Below, piece after piece: positions 32,147 through 42,900 of a DNA stretch of 64,000 bases. The stretch covers positions 11,821,639 to 11,885,638 of the forward strand of contig CP092880.1 in NCBI GenBank assembly GCA_030710605.1, written 5' to 3'. The stretch comes from Cordylochernes scorpioides. Its lineage: Eukaryota > Arthropoda > Arachnida > Pseudoscorpiones > Chernetidae. The notes below the pieces were generated by a model. That model had not been told where the DNA came from and made no database searches. It saw only the letters and a list, made by a program, of their open reading frames with translations. Each line of letters opens with the position of its first letter. Position 1 is the first letter of the stretch. The position numbers were made by a program, and so were the translations under genes.

Positions 32147-32870
32147 TTGGATCAAAATATCATTTATTTTACCAAAATTTCAGTTGGCTGAACGCCAACC
32201 TTTATCAAGGTATTATAACATATTAATGTGTGTCAACAACAAACTCAGCACCACATATCGTCAACCCATTAATACGTATATTCGAAAAAGAAAAAATAAG
32301 CAATATTGAGATAAAGGGTTTCTTTTAATTTTGATTTTCGCAAGTTTTCGAGCAAATTTTCTGCTCTTCAACGGACATATACTTCTATATACAATATCAA
32401 GATGAACTTTGTACAGTAATAATTGTGTTATTGGCATGTGTGCATCAAACTGTTTACAGCTAAAATATTAGATATTATAATGGGATGAACTATATATTAA
32501 TTTATAGATAATTTGCTAGGGATATTGTTATATTGGGTTGGGAGGTCATTTTTCTATTAATGCTATTTATTTTTGATGATACTAGTGATTCCAGGAATAA
32601 TCGTTGTTGCTTGCTTTTTATGTCGTAGTAATGGGCTATTGCTTGTTTGGGATTGAATGTGTGTCCAGTGGTGTATTGATGGATCTATTGTCTTTGTATC
32701 TTATGTTTCTCTCGTGTTCTGTTAGCCTGGTCTCTATTGCCTTACTGGTTTATCCTATTACACACATTAATATGTTATAATACCTTGAAAAAGGTTGGCG
32801 TTCAGCCAACTGAAATTTTGATAAAATAAATGATATTTTGATCTAATATATGCCTTTTTAATTTTAAGAT
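32147..32870 (-). mobile_element. Penelope-like element fragment bounded by two inverted PLE ends
   Basis: 32147-32235 (minus) and 32765-32870 (plus) are both PLE family 1 termini, with GTTGGCG-TTCA-GCCAAC hairpins. Between them lies minus-strand coding debris of a PLE nuclease and, at 32335-32385, a CGTTGA-GAGCA-stem-TGCTC-GAAA hairpin also found at 56815-56860. Confidence 0.6.
32560..32757 (-). pseudogene. PLE GIY-YIG endonuclease fragment
   Basis: Minus strand reads TSKAIETRLTEHERNIRYKD, shifts frame, and continues HQYTTGHTFNPK ... KSKQQRLFLESLVSS. These match the region after YIGET in the intact PLE at 20-22 kb (SKALKERINQHKAAL, LFLESWAS). The nuclease core Tyr segment is lost. Confidence 0.65.
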
Positions 32871-32879
32871 TTATTTAAT

Positions 32880-33990
32880 GATTGTTCTATTTTCGAAATT
32901 CAACCTATAAATATGCAAATATTTATATTGATTTTTATAAGAGATAGAGACAATATTAATAAATGAAAATTTTCTGGGTAGTAGTTTTTTTGGAAGTTTA
33001 TTTACAATTTCAATCAAAATCAGAAGATAACGTCAAATTATTTACGTACTTTATTTGCATATTTACATACTTACAAGAGTTCCAAAATGTAAAGAAGTTG
33101 TAAGTATAAAACATAGGAATTCAATATTTTTTTAAATTGAGAGGTTTCAAATTTATACCATTTTATTTAAATCCAGTCTATTTTAAATACGAGAATAGCT
33201 GTTTAGGTAAAAAGACGCAAAAATAAAAAGGTATAACATCCTTTGTTACAGTCTCTTCTTGTTTTTAAAGAGAAAAAGAAATTTCGAAGGCGTGACAAGA
33301 AGTATTTTGAAATCCAACACTTAACTTCCTTGGTGTAGACAACTCTGTTTTTCCTACCCAGGAGTTGGGGGTAAAAAGTAAGGTCCCCGCATGCGACGGC
33401 GTCTTGGGGGGTTGATCTAAATAGGCTGCTCTGGGTGCCGCGACATTATATGACACTTCTGAAATGACACTAAGTTCTATTATTTGAGGTTGGGTTAGGA
33501 CAAAAGGTGGAAATACCTTTGTCAATTTTGAAAACCCTCGTTTTTTATCATTTAGTTTTTTTTTTTTTTTGTGGAGATGTTGGGTAGATAGGTAAGACAA
33601 ACTGAAGATCGCCAAGAAGACCTTGAATGCTGTGATCTATATTTTCCGAGATTGGTTTCAGGATTTCACCGCTGTGTTAAAGCCAAAACTTCCTACCAAG
33701 ATGACGATGTTCCTATAGACGATTGGACGACAAAGCCGCTTTTCAAGCCGCAAGGAAGGACGTAAAGGTACTAGGAAAAATGTTCCAAGATTTCGATGGA
33801 ATCCTTGGCAAAAGCACGACAGATATATGTCAATAACTACAATATTCGTAAATTATGGGTCACAATCCAATAGGAAATGAACTATGTAACAAAAAACTTA
33901 TTATTTATTAACAGATTAACAATTTTTACATTTATATTCTGCTACTCGCGTTAAAACTTCCCCATTGCTTCTATGATATTTTTAAAATTT
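32880..33990. other. unassigned stretch with a minus-strand 116-codon frame
   Basis: 33265-33615 is open on the minus strand (MAIFSLSYLSTQHLHKKKKK ... FEISFSL) but has no domain and includes an A-run-derived Lys stretch. 33380-33450 is GC-richer (cgcatgcgacggcgtcttgg). 33600-33840 is unassigned; it may be retroelement debris. Confidence 0.25.
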
Positions 33991-34014
33991 TGATTTGTTC
34001 TTAGCTTAAATATA

Positions 34015-34173
34015 CAGTTAAACCTGTTTATAGCGCCCCCTCTCTATAGCGCCCGATTTTTAATACGTAGTACGAAGCTATTTACATTAAAAGTGACCTG
34101 TCTATAGCACCCCCTCTCTATAGCACCCTATTTTGGTTATCCTATCAGGAGGCGCTATAGACAGGCTTAACTG
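34015..34173. mobile_element. MITE family B, copy 4
   Basis: CAGTTAAACCTGTTTATAGC to GACAGGCTTAACTG, TA-flanked. Confidence 0.75.
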
Positions 34174-34514
34174 TATTAATTTGTTATCCTGAAATTTGTC
34201 TTTTCTATTTTCTACGTGATATTTTGGTTAAATGTGTTGTCACTTAACTCAATTATATGGAATCCTACAAAAGGAATTTACCCTCATGAAGATGGAAGAT
34301 GCATTTCGTGTTAAATAATGTAATTCTTAAGCACGTGGTGAATGCTATTGGATCCTGGGAGGTTTGTGTGTGGTTTTTAACTCTTGCCGGAAACTTTCAT
34401 TTGATAGTTTGTCTATGACATATTCTTTAAAAACGATAGAAGAATAAAAGCAACTTTATGTCTAAAGGTTTGTGTAAATTATTATTTTGTTATACATTAT
34501 TATATGAAATACAT

Positions 34515-34655
34515 AATACATAAGACTTAGTACATAAGACCTCTGGGAAAACCCCAGGATTATAATAGAAAAGCTGAGACAATGGAACCTAATGGAGATT
34601 GTTTAAACGACTTGAGGAATAAGCAACAACAACAACAACAACATAATACATAAGT
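34515..34655 (+). repeat. jockey-like LINE 3' end with (AAC)n tail
   Basis: 'gaaaaccccaggattataat' through 'cttgaggaataag', followed by a run of AAC triplets. Related to the fragment at 40350-40766, which also ends 'aataagcaaca'-style. Confidence 0.5.
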
Positions 34656-34694
34656 GTCTTTAATTTTAAGAACTATAAATTCATATTTCTATAA

Positions 34695-34945
34695 AAAATA
34701 AACACTTCGCCCAGTTAGAGTTTTTGTATTTTCTCAACGTTTCGACAAAAATCTCCCCATTGAATATAATTTAAAAAAAAAAGTTTAAACTTAATTCTAT
34801 TGACGTTATGTCCCTGAGTGTTTTGTTGACACACTTTAAAATGTTATAATACCTTGATAAAAGTTGGCGTTCAGCCAACTGAAATATTGGTAAAATAAAT
34901 GATTGTTTGATCCAATATATGTTTTTTTCATTTAAATACATAAGG
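34695..34945. mobile_element. PLE fragments: family 2 (minus) and family 1 (plus) 3' ends
   Basis: 34695-34765, minus: TTTTTGTCGAAACGTTGAGA and TAACTGGGCGAAGTGT; the CTGACGA box is gone. 34845-34945, plus: ACCTTGATAAAAGTTGGCGT, TCAGCCAACTGAAATATTGG, GATCCAATATATG. Confidence 0.55.
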
Positions 34946-35072
34946 TGTAGCAACATATTTTAATATATATATATATACTAGATTTTCATATGAACCGTAA
35001 TTATAATCATCTTTTACTATCTTACCACTTCCTTATTCCAATATTTATATATTACATATTGCATATATTACA

Positions 35073-35568
35073 TATTGCATATATTAGATTAATATCCTAT
35101 ATGATTGAAAATGTGAGATGTATTCAACAAAATGTAAGAAAAAGTTTTACTGCGATAAGTGAGCTACAGGCCAACACTAGAGATGACCCACCTGACATTC
35201 TTTTGATTCAAGAACCATATGTTTTACATAAATTGGAAGGCTTTTAGTATTGTTTTAACTGAATAATTCTCTAATATATAGCATATTTTCATTATAAAAT
35301 ATTCCTTAAAACTTTTTTTAAATCTGTAAATTGTTTTTCTCGAATAAACACAATACTTTACAATTTGATTTCATTTAACTAAATTTGCTTACCAACCCTT
35401 TGTACATATATCAATTGTGTTGATATTTTTTTATCTTTTCTTCTAACTAACATGCATACTAATTCTGTACATATTTAAAATATCTTTTTTTCTCTTCATA
35501 AAAAAAAATGTTTATTTTTAAAGTGAAAGTTTCCCTAGGGGGACATAGCGCTCTAAGTCGAAATAAAG
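35073..35568 (+). mobile_element. short LINE-derived insertion with start of an ORF2 endonuclease
   Basis: Opens with an APE-endonuclease-like N-terminus (ENVRCIQQNVRKSFTAISEL ... PPDILLIQEPYV), stops after EGF, then about 290 bp of AT-rich 3' sequence ends in GACATAGCGCTCTAAGTCG and AATAAAG. ATATTGCATATATTACA occurs immediately on both sides (35056-35072 and 35569-35585), a candidate 17-bp target duplication. It looks like an internally deleted LINE copy. The duplication is AT-rich and partly tandem on the left, so it is not decisive. Confidence 0.45.
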
Positions 35569-35959
35569 ATATTGCATATATTACAAATTCCAATATTTAC
35601 ATCAGACGAAACCTTATCTGAAGAGACGTCTGGATATTATATCAAGGGTTACAAGCCTCCCTGAGTTTGGACAGGCCCTTATTCCAATGATCATTTTATT
35701 CGCTACCGTATCATAAACCGATTTTAAAAAATAAAATTTCATATAAATTAACAAAATCTCAAAATCATTAATAATCAGTTAACCATCTGTACTCCCCCAA
35801 AAGAAGTTAAATATAACGCGGGAGATATCAAATTCCCTCCAAAATCTAAATTAGGTCACTCCGCCTGAAAACTTCTACACTCCCTTTTCCCTAGCCCGTT
35901 GTTTCTTTTTATATTTACAATTAATCATCATCTCATTTATTTCAACAAACCTTTCAAGA

Positions 35960-36095
35960 ACTAACTAATCAAATTGTGTGGAGACGACATTGCCGTAGTG
36001 GGCTCCTCATCCAACATGCAGTCATGGGGCCGGAGTGGGAGCGCACTAGCCTGAAGATAAATGAAGACAAAGGAATTAGGAACATGGTTACCTAG
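35960..36095 (+). pseudogene. possible LINE reverse-transcriptase scrap
   Basis: GDDIAVVGSSSNMQSWG in one frame and SLKINEDKGI in the next resemble the (A)DDIA ... LKIN..K region of RT domains in RTE-type LINEs. Only about 45 codons and one shift, so this is tentative. Confidence 0.3.
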
Positions 36096-36200
36096 ATTTG
36101 GAGGGGGCAGCACCGGGGAAGGTGAAGTGGACTATGGAAGACTTGGGACTCGCTAGTTAATCTGTCAACACGACAACCTAACTCCACTGTCTTCTCCCTA

Positions 36201-36812
36201 TGATCCTGCCTGTGGGCTCAGAAGGAACCCAGCTTATATGCTAATGATGACGTCAGAAAGGGCGGACCTTTGTAAGCTTCCGTGTCCAATTGAAGACTGG
36301 CCTGATAGATATTTATGTTATTTTAGCTTCTCGGACAATGTCAATGGTCTGTTATTCGACCTTACTGGATGCCGCGTCCTTCTTTTCCTGTGGTAGATTT
36401 TATTGATCCTGCCTGAGGGCTCAGAAGGAACTCATCTTATATGCTAATGATGACGTCAGAAAGGGTGGACCTTTGTAAGCTTCCGTGTCCAATTGAAGAC
36501 TGGCCTGATAGATATTTATGTTCTTTTAGCTTCTCGGACAATGTCAATGGTCTGTTATTCGACCTTACTGGGTGCCGCGTTCTTCTTTTCCTGTGGTAGA
36601 TTTTATTGATCCTGCCTGAGGGCTCAGAAGGAACTCATCTTATATGCTAATGATGACGTCAGAAAGGGTGGACCTTTGTAAGCTTCCGTGTCCAATTGAA
36701 GACTGGCCTGATAGATATTTATGTTCTTTTAGCTTCTCGGACAATGTCAATGGTCTGTTATTCGACCTTACTGGGTGCCGCGTTCTTCTTTTCCTGTGGT
36801 AGATTTTATTGA
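36201..36812 (+). repeat. 203-bp tandem repeat, three units
   Basis: Units start at 36201, 36403 and 36607 with 'tgatcctgcctgagggctca'. They are nearly identical and each contains the palindrome TGACGTCA and 'cttctcggacaatgtcaatg'. No coding signature. Confidence 0.9.
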
Positions 36813-37246
36813 ACGCCATTTTGAAGTTATATCATCAGGCTTGGTATTTCTATGTATAACATTCCTATGTACAACATTGATATGTAAAACAAATATAAAA
36901 CTACAAATGTATATATATTATATAATCTAAAATGCAAAATTTTTAAACATATATTTTATTTTCATTTATTGACTGTTCTGCATTTTTTGACAATAGATTT
37001 AGAATATACAACTTTGAATATTGTTGTAAATATGTATAGTTAACCTATTATTTTTAATTCACGAATATAGAGAGAAATCATTTTATAAATTCTATATTAC
37101 TGTAAAAAATATTTAATGTGTAAATCTTTCCAAGTAATTGAGAATAAAAACTACTTGATGGGTAAATAACTATATTTCCTTTTTCACGACTGCACCTCCA
37201 ATTCTATATCTTTCAACATCAAAACATTATAATCATAACATATATA

Positions 37247-37507
37247 TGTTGGATGTTATTGTCAAATATTATTTTTATTCTATGATTGTGACAATCTCTG
37301 GCTTAAAATCTGTGGTGTCAGGAATATATATAAATGGGTAAGAGTTAATAGAGGTGTGGCTAGAGATGTGTGTGGCTAGAGAGATGCTATTTTATTAGGA
37401 AGGTTAAGTTAGATATGCTTAGTAAATTATGTTCTTTATTTTTGTACCTTCAATAAAGAATATTTATATTTTAGAAGAGAAGTAATCATTGAGATCCACC
37501 ACCAACA
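37247..37507 (+). mobile_element. solo LTR, Ty1/copia style
   Basis: 261 bp beginning TGTTGGATGTTATTG and ending ATCCACCACCAACA, so TG...CA with inverted TGTTGG/CCAACA. A TATA-like 'atatatataaatggg' and an 'aataaag' signal lie in the expected order. The flanks atata / atatg differ at one position of five. No internal region is present. Confidence 0.55.
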
Positions 37508-38140
37508 ATATGTATATAATTATTACGTTTCATATACATATAAACAATATATGGCATATCGATTATTAGAAAATAATATTAACAATTATAAAAAAGCAAT
37601 GATCTCCTAGATCACTCGAATATCAACTATAGCAAAAACTGGACATAAATACAATCTGGTTATAATCATACCTTCATCACAGTAAGAAACCAGAAAGATT
37701 GACCCTAGATCTCCGCATATTTAAGAACAAGAATAGTTTATCAACAGAATAATTGATATTCCAGAACGATTCACTCATATCAAACATCTTACGTAATAAT
37801 AATGAAATACGTAACTCCTACTTTCTCACGTTTCACTCTTAGATTGATACTCTGTTTGTTGAAGAATAAGAGCTCGAAATCTCGAGGTTTTGTTTAATAA
37901 ACAAACATATTACGAAAGATATTCAACTCTTTAATAATGTGAAAATAGTACAAATGTGATATTGTACTCGGTTAAGGTGCATAAATTAAGAAAAAAAAAA
38001 GGCATCTCTTCATCGTGCAATTGATAGTTGTTGATGGATTGCGCCATCTATCGGAATAAATATCAACTATTTGTTGATTTTTTAATTATTCCAGAATTGG
38101 CCAAATACCTATATTTGGGATTGATATTTATTCCCTTATA

Positions 38141-39442
38141 CAGGGTGTACCAGGTAAATTGGGACTAACTTTGACAGTCCATAAAACAAAAACTACTTGA
38201 GATTAAAAACTTGTTTTTTTTTCATTACGTAGCCATATTCATGTAAAATGCAACAGTACATGTGTGCGCAGTGTAGTGATGAAGAGTAACCGAGAATTTG
38301 AAAATCGAGCTGCCATCATCGTTGCTCTGCGCGCCGGAAGGAGCCCCAAAGAGATAGTGGATTTTCTTAAGTTGCCCAAAACCACTATTTATCGTGTCAA
38401 GAAGCAGTTTGATGAGGCCGACAGTAACAAAGAGGGGATAGCTACAAGGAAAAAGCACTCGCGTCGATCGGACAGGGTAAGAGGCGAAGAATTTGTCAAA
38501 AATGTCAAGGAGAAGATTGATGGAAACCCTGGTAAGAGCATGAGGGCCATAGCCAAGGAAATGGACGTTGGCTCTATGACAATTGTCAGAACTATCCATG
38601 AGGACCTTGGTCTCAAGTCTTATGCCCTTCGGAAAGGTCAGTTGCTGACTGAGAATATGAAGAATAACAGAAAAGGAAAGGCTGCTGCCCTCCTCAACAA
38701 CCTGAAACACGACTCTTTTGGCATGCTAAGGTTCTTCTCTGACGAAAAGAACTTTGACGTGGACCAAAAGGTAAATCCCAGGAATGATCGCTGGATCTGT
38801 AAAGACCCCTCAGAGATACCTGTCGTGATGCACACGAAATTTCCTGCCTCCGTAATGGTCCTTGGCGTTATCAGCAGTGAAGGTGATGTCATGCCTCCCC
38901 ATTTCTTTGAGAAGGGCCTTAGGATGAACGCTGACACCTACATCAATGTTCTGGAGACCGTTGTGAAGCCTTGGATGGACATGGTGGCCGCAGGAAGGAA
39001 GTATGTCTTCCAACAGGACTCAGCTCCAGCCCATAAGGCAAAAAAGACACAATCGTGGCTGACACTTAACGTCCCTAGTCACTGGGGTCCTGATATTTGG
39101 CCCCCTAATTCTCCAGATTGCAATCCCCTCGACTACTATGTATGGGGCGTTGTTGAGAGAGATGTCAACAAAGCTCCTCATACCACCATCCAGTCTGTCA
39201 AGAAAGCAGTTCACACGGTGATGACCCAAATGGACAAGGTCATCGTCGCCAAGGCCTGTGCTTCATTCCGCACTCGCCTCGAGACTGTTGTAGCTAATAA
39301 TGGAAACTACATTGAATAAATAAAAACTATATCCTTTTATCTACTACTGTGTCAAATTTCATTCGGATATTTTAATTTTACTTGCAAAAAATTTCAGTTA
39401 AAATACCATTGTTGAAATTCCCAATTTACCTGGTACACCCTG
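38141..39442 (+). mobile_element. maT-type DNA transposon (1,302 bp), apparently complete
   Basis: TIRs CAGGGTGTACCAGGTAAATT and the inverse, with TA at 38139-38140 and 39443-39444. It holds a single uninterrupted transposase gene, and the target is inside MITE M, where the half copy at 54.5 kb shows the empty site. Both ends, both target duplications and the gene are intact, so this is the best candidate for an active element in the window. Confidence 0.9.
38279..39319 (+). CDS. maT-like transposase (DD37D), intact
   Basis: First ATG in frame is at 38279 (MKSNREFENRAAIIVALRAG), giving about 346 residues, normal for the IS630/Tc1/mariner superfamily. The N-terminal half holds two helix-turn-helix segments (SPKEIVDFLKLPKTTIYRVK and MRAIAKEMDVGSMTIVRTI). 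Catalytic Asp residues: FFSDEKNF, FQQDSAPAH and NPLDYYVWG; 37 residues separate the second and third, the spacing of the maT family. It would cut at the TIRs and insert at TA. No stop or frameshift is seen. Confidence 0.9.
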   Translation: MKSNREFENRAAIIVALRAGRSPKEIVDFLKLPKTTIYRVKKQFDEADSNKEGIATRKKHSRRSDRVRGEEFVKNVKEKIDGNPGKSMRAIAKEMDVGSMTIVRTIHEDLGLKSYALRKGQLLTENMKNNRKGKAAALLNNLKHDSFGMLRFFSDEKNFDVDQKVNPRNDRWICKDPSEIPVVMHTKFPASVMVLGVISSEGDVMPPHFFEKGLRMNADTYINVLETVVKPWMDMVAAGRKYVFQQDSAPAHKAKKTQSWLTLNVPSHWGPDIWPPNSPDCNPLDYYVWGVVERDVNKAPHTTIQSVKKAVHTVMTQMDKVIVAKACASFRTRLETVVANNGNYIE

Positions 39443-39639
39443 TAGATGGCGCTAGTGATCAGCAACTTTCAGTTGCACGATAAGTAGATGCCTTTTTTTC
39501 TTTCATAAAGGTTAATCAAAATTTCATATATATTCAAATATCAATATAGTTTATTAAATACTGTTTAATATTGTAATATAGATTATTTTTCTCAATGTTG
39601 ATTCGTGTAGCTCTGAAAGAATAACCCTTATGCTCAAAA

Positions 39640-39955
39640 CTGGGCAACTCTGTGCTTCACTTCCATCAATAATTGACAATATGACCCAGAATAAGTATAT
39701 TGCTACGGCGTTTTATGGTTTCCACAAGTCCATATCTCAGAAGAAGGCCAGGTGACACTCACTCCTCACTTTCTTACTGCTACTCTTTTTGTGTTGTTTT
39801 TCTTGCTTCCTTCTTTCTCTTTCTTTTTTTTTTCTTTTTCTTCTGTATATATCGTTATTTCCTTTGTCTCACTGCTTTGTTCTTATGCATACCTCTGGTG
39901 AATCCTGTATAGGGTCAGTGACCCTAAATAAAGGCTTTTTGTTGTTGTTGTTGAT
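39640..39955 (+). repeat. LINE 3' UTR with TTG tail
   Basis: 'ccacaagtccatatctcaga', a long pyrimidine stretch, 'tagggtcagtgaccctaaat', then AAAGG and a (TTG)n tail. Fits a non-LTR 3' end; no coding part. The short open frames here are incidental. Confidence 0.4.
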
Positions 39956-40151
39956 TCATGTAGTTAAATAAATATATAAGAATAAAAATAAGTCATAATT
40001 CTATTTTCTACTTTTCGTTTCACAGATATTTGATCAAATCTATGTATTGAGCATCGAAATTATAAGGTTGTCGCAAAAGTTCGTGGTTTTCTTAAAACGT
40101 TTTTTTGTCTTATTACTTGGTGAATAATATTATTAAGGCAAATACATAATG

Positions 40152-40325
40152 CAGTAGAACCTCCCTTTAGCGATCACCCCGCTAGCGGACATCTCTCCAC
40201 AAAGGACAGTTTTAATTTGCAAATTTACCATATTAAAATTTAGCAACTCTCCGGTAAGAGGACACCTCTTCCTAAAGAACACTTTGGATCTGCAATTAGA
40301 TGTCCTTTATAGGGAGGTTTTACTG
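40152..40325. mobile_element. MITE family C, copy 1
   Basis: CAGTAGAACCTCCCTTTAGC and the inverse GGGAGGTTTTACTG enclose inner inverted text (gtccttt / aaaggac). A related copy is at 51300-51484. The flanking repeat of ATACATAATG on both sides may be target duplication or pre-existing E sequence. Confidence 0.65.
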
Positions 40326-40349
40326 TAATACATAATGCAATTACTTTAT

Positions 40350-40766
40350 GGAGACAAATTAGGAAAAAAAAAAAACGTGTCACTTACCAAGCAATAGCAA
40401 TAATCTTACCTTTGAAGAAATATATACGTATAAAAAAAAAGAAAATAAATCAAAGCTGACAGCTTATCCAAATAATCACTGGTGCAAACCATTGAAACAA
40501 TTAGAAGAACTTCAAAAACTTAATAGAGAAATCAACAAACAGCTTTAGCAAGACTAATAAGTGGCCATATAAATACCTTAAAATTTCAAAATTGACAAAA
40601 AACCTTCAATAACTGCTTGAAATGCAATAGTGCGGAAGGTTCTCCGGAACATATCATGCTCAGAACTGACAATAGAGGACCCCAGGCCTATAACTACCAT
40701 CGCAAAATTGGAGAGGAGTGGACTTCAGGAATTAGTTTAACCATGGAGATAAGCAACACCACCATC
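40350..40766 (+). pseudogene. jockey-like LINE ORF2 C-terminal fragment
   Basis: Broken frame with SGHINTLKFQ ... KTFNNCLKCNSAEGSPEHIM, the Cys-Cys-His motif at the end of many jockey-like ORF2 proteins in arthropods. It ends near a 'gataagcaacacca' tail and is flanked by ACTTTAT on both sides (40343-40349, 40767-40773), a plausible 7-bp target duplication. Confidence 0.55.
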
Positions 40767-40904
40767 ACTTTATACATAATACAAAGACATTATACATAAC
40801 GGCGAATAATTTTGGTATTTCATTTTTTTTTTGCAAATTTTACGAACTTTTGAGACAACCTTGTTTCATGATGCATATTTATAATTGTATGTAAATCTGC
40901 TTTC

Positions 40905-41115
40905 CTGAAAGCTTATGTCCATAGTTCAGTTAAAATACACCTTCCAAGAGTCTAGCATCAGTATCACTATGAAAATAAGATCGAAAAATGCAATATAACA
41001 GCGGTATGGTAGATTAAACGGGCGAAACCGCTGGGAGGGTTCACTACTGATGAGCTAAGCCCTCCCATTAATTTTTCCATTGCAGTGAGAGCAGTAGAAA
41101 TTGTTTAATTAATAA
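40905..41115 (+). mobile_element. repeat A, copy 8
   Basis: Upstream block (agcttatgtccatagttcag), then AGCGGTATGGTAGATTAAAC, GGGCGAAACCGCTGGGAGGG, TTCACTACTGATGAGCTAAG, CCCTCCC. Stem II pairing is reduced here. Confidence 0.65.
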
Positions 41116-41194
41116 AAGAATCATACGCATTTATATAAAATTGTTTGCGGAAGAGCATTTCTCGATGCAAATATTTGAAAGTTGTTCTACTGTC

Positions 41195-41495
41195 CTATAA
41201 GCTTATGTCCTTAGTTTTCTTGAAAACCATTTCTAAGATTCCATCCTTCAGTGCTGCGTATATAAGCAGAATCGTCCAATACAGTATTAGAGCTCTGAGA
41301 AGCGGTCTGGTGGATTAAATTGGCGAAACCGAGGGGAGGGTTCACCACTGATGAGCCAAGCCCTCCTAATATATTTTTTCATCGCAGTAAGGAACAGTAG
41401 AAGTTTGTATTGTGTATATAAGAAACATTCGTGCTTTTAAATCCTTTCATTTTATATGTATAGATGGCGCGTTATTGCTTTGTGTTAATTTATAC
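41195..41495 (+). mobile_element. repeat A, copy 9
   Basis: AGCGGTCTGGTGGATTAAAT, TGGCGAAACCGAGGGGAGGG, TTCACCACTGATGAGCCAAG, CCCTCC, then the 3' part ending 'tatagatggcgcgttattgc'. In direct orientation about 300 bp after copy 8. Confidence 0.65.
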
Positions 41496-41800
41496 GCATT
41501 TATAATAGTTTCGAATTTTCACAACCTTGTATGTTAATAAACATTTTAAAGAGAAATAAATTCAGTCAGAGAGAGCATGTGGTTAGCTGGAGTTAGGTGA
41601 ATGACCAGGAAACCAATTCTACCCACTGGACGTGTATAGCACCAATATATTACTGGCTGACGGTACCTACTTCCTTCTTGTGTGTTGATTGGCTCAGGGA
41701 GTTTCTGTAGCGGAAGGATTTGGTATCTATAGTCATATGGTACAGCTTAACCAGGCTTCTTTACATTCAAATGTTTGGATTAAATAAATATCACCAATAT

Positions 41801-42815
41801 TCACCAATTCACTCCACCGCATTTTTACAACTGTTGTTTTGTTTATTATACTTATATAGTATGTACTTGAAGGCTTATTTCATTGGATTTTTAATTATGG
41901 AAAATTCACAAAAATATTTTGCTTCGAGCACTTCTCTTCTGTTTAAAGACAAGAACATTTCGTATATTCTAATTAAGTGAAATGATTGCGATAATAAGAT
42001 ATTAAATAAATATCTGTATCATTTTTGACACTCTCTACTACTACAAATAAAGCAATAATAATGCAACAAATATTTTTATTATGAAAAGCATTACTAATTC
42101 TAATATTTCACTATTTATCATATTTTTCTCTATTTATCTTTAAGTCCTCTCAGTTATGTGAATAAGGTAGATAATTTATAAGTATAAAAATATTTGCAGT
42201 TTCTTTATTCATAAATTAGGAGGTAAGCTTTCACGTGGTCGTGCTTCATCAGACCACTGGCTCTGCAAAGGTGTGCAACATACATATAATAGAGATTCAC
42301 AGAACTACATTTTTTTCATGTCAATCTCTATTATATGTATGTTGCATACCTTTGCGGAGCCAGTGGTCTGTTGAAGCGCGAACGCGCGAAAGCTTACCTC
42401 CTAATTTCTGAATAAAGAAACTCTTCAAATATTTTTATATTTATTTAATCATTTATCTTATTCACAAAACTGAGAGGACTTAAAGATAAATAGAGAAAAA
42501 TATGATTAATAGTGAAATATTAGAATTAGTAATGTTTTTCATAATAAAAATTTTTGTTGCATTGTTATTGCTTTATTTAAGTAGTAGAGAGTATCAAAAA
42601 TGATATAGATATTCATTTAATATTATTATCATCATTTCACTTAATTAGAATATGCGAAATGTCTTGTCTTTAAACAGAAGAGAAGTGCTCGAAGCAAAAT
42701 AATTTTGTGAATTTTTCATAATCAAAATTCCAATGAAATAAGCCTTCAAGTACAGACTATATAAGTATAATAAACAAAACAACAGTTGTAGCAATGCGGT
42801 GGAGTGAATTGGTGA
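41801..42815. repeat. 1-kb imperfect palindrome centred on PLE-type hairpins
   Basis: Left arm 41801-42297 and right arm 42323-42815 are inverted copies with scattered mismatches and small indels (TCACCAATTCACTCCACCGC / GCGGTGGAGTGAATTGGTGA at the ends). A 25-bp spacer separates them. Next to the centre each arm carries, read on the arm's own sense, CTGATGA or CTGTTGA, then a stem (GCACG.../GCGCG...) and GAAAGCTTACCTCC. The stems differ in sequence but both pair. Likely a tail-to-tail PLE insertion; the 86-codon frame in the left arm is not a recognised protein. Confidence 0.8.
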
Positions 42816-42900
42816 AGTCGCTGGGGAAGGATCACCACTGATGAATCAAACCTTCCTAAATCTTTTTCATCTAAATTTCATCAGTTTCATAAATTAATTC
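42790..42900 (+). mobile_element. repeat A, copy 10 (remnant)
   Basis: GTGAATTGGTGAAGTCGCTG, GGGAAGGATCACCACTGATG, AATCAAACCTTCC. Box order is the same as in other copies; strongly diverged. Confidence 0.4.

Larger units (their letters stand above)
37991..39499. mobile_element. palindromic MITE (family M) disrupted by a maT element
   Basis: Ends 'aaaaaggcatctcttcatcg' and 'taagtagatgcctttttttc' are inverted copies, as are the next inner parts GCGCCATCTATCGG / ATAGATGGCGCTAG. About 200 bp long without the maT insert at 38141-39442. A half copy lies at 54430-54555. Confidence 0.75.
40063..40863. mobile_element. MITE family E, copy 5, with two nested insertions
   Basis: AAGGTTGTCGCAAAAGTTCG at the left, GAACTTTTGAGACAACCTTG at the right. 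Inside are a MITE C (40152-40325) and a LINE fragment (40350-40766). The E sequence resumes as 'tatacataatacaaagacat' after them. Confidence 0.7.

Noticed and set aside
33265-33615. 116-codon minus-strand gene
   Set aside because: No domain, no splice context, and a poly-T-derived Lys run; composition is like surrounding debris.
38225-38710. 161-codon minus-strand ORF
   Set aside because: Shadow of the maT transposase gene.
40141-40336. 10-bp target duplication ATACATAATG for MITE C
   Set aside because: The E consensus itself contains repeated 'acataata' text, so the duplication may predate insertion; TA would be the expected target.
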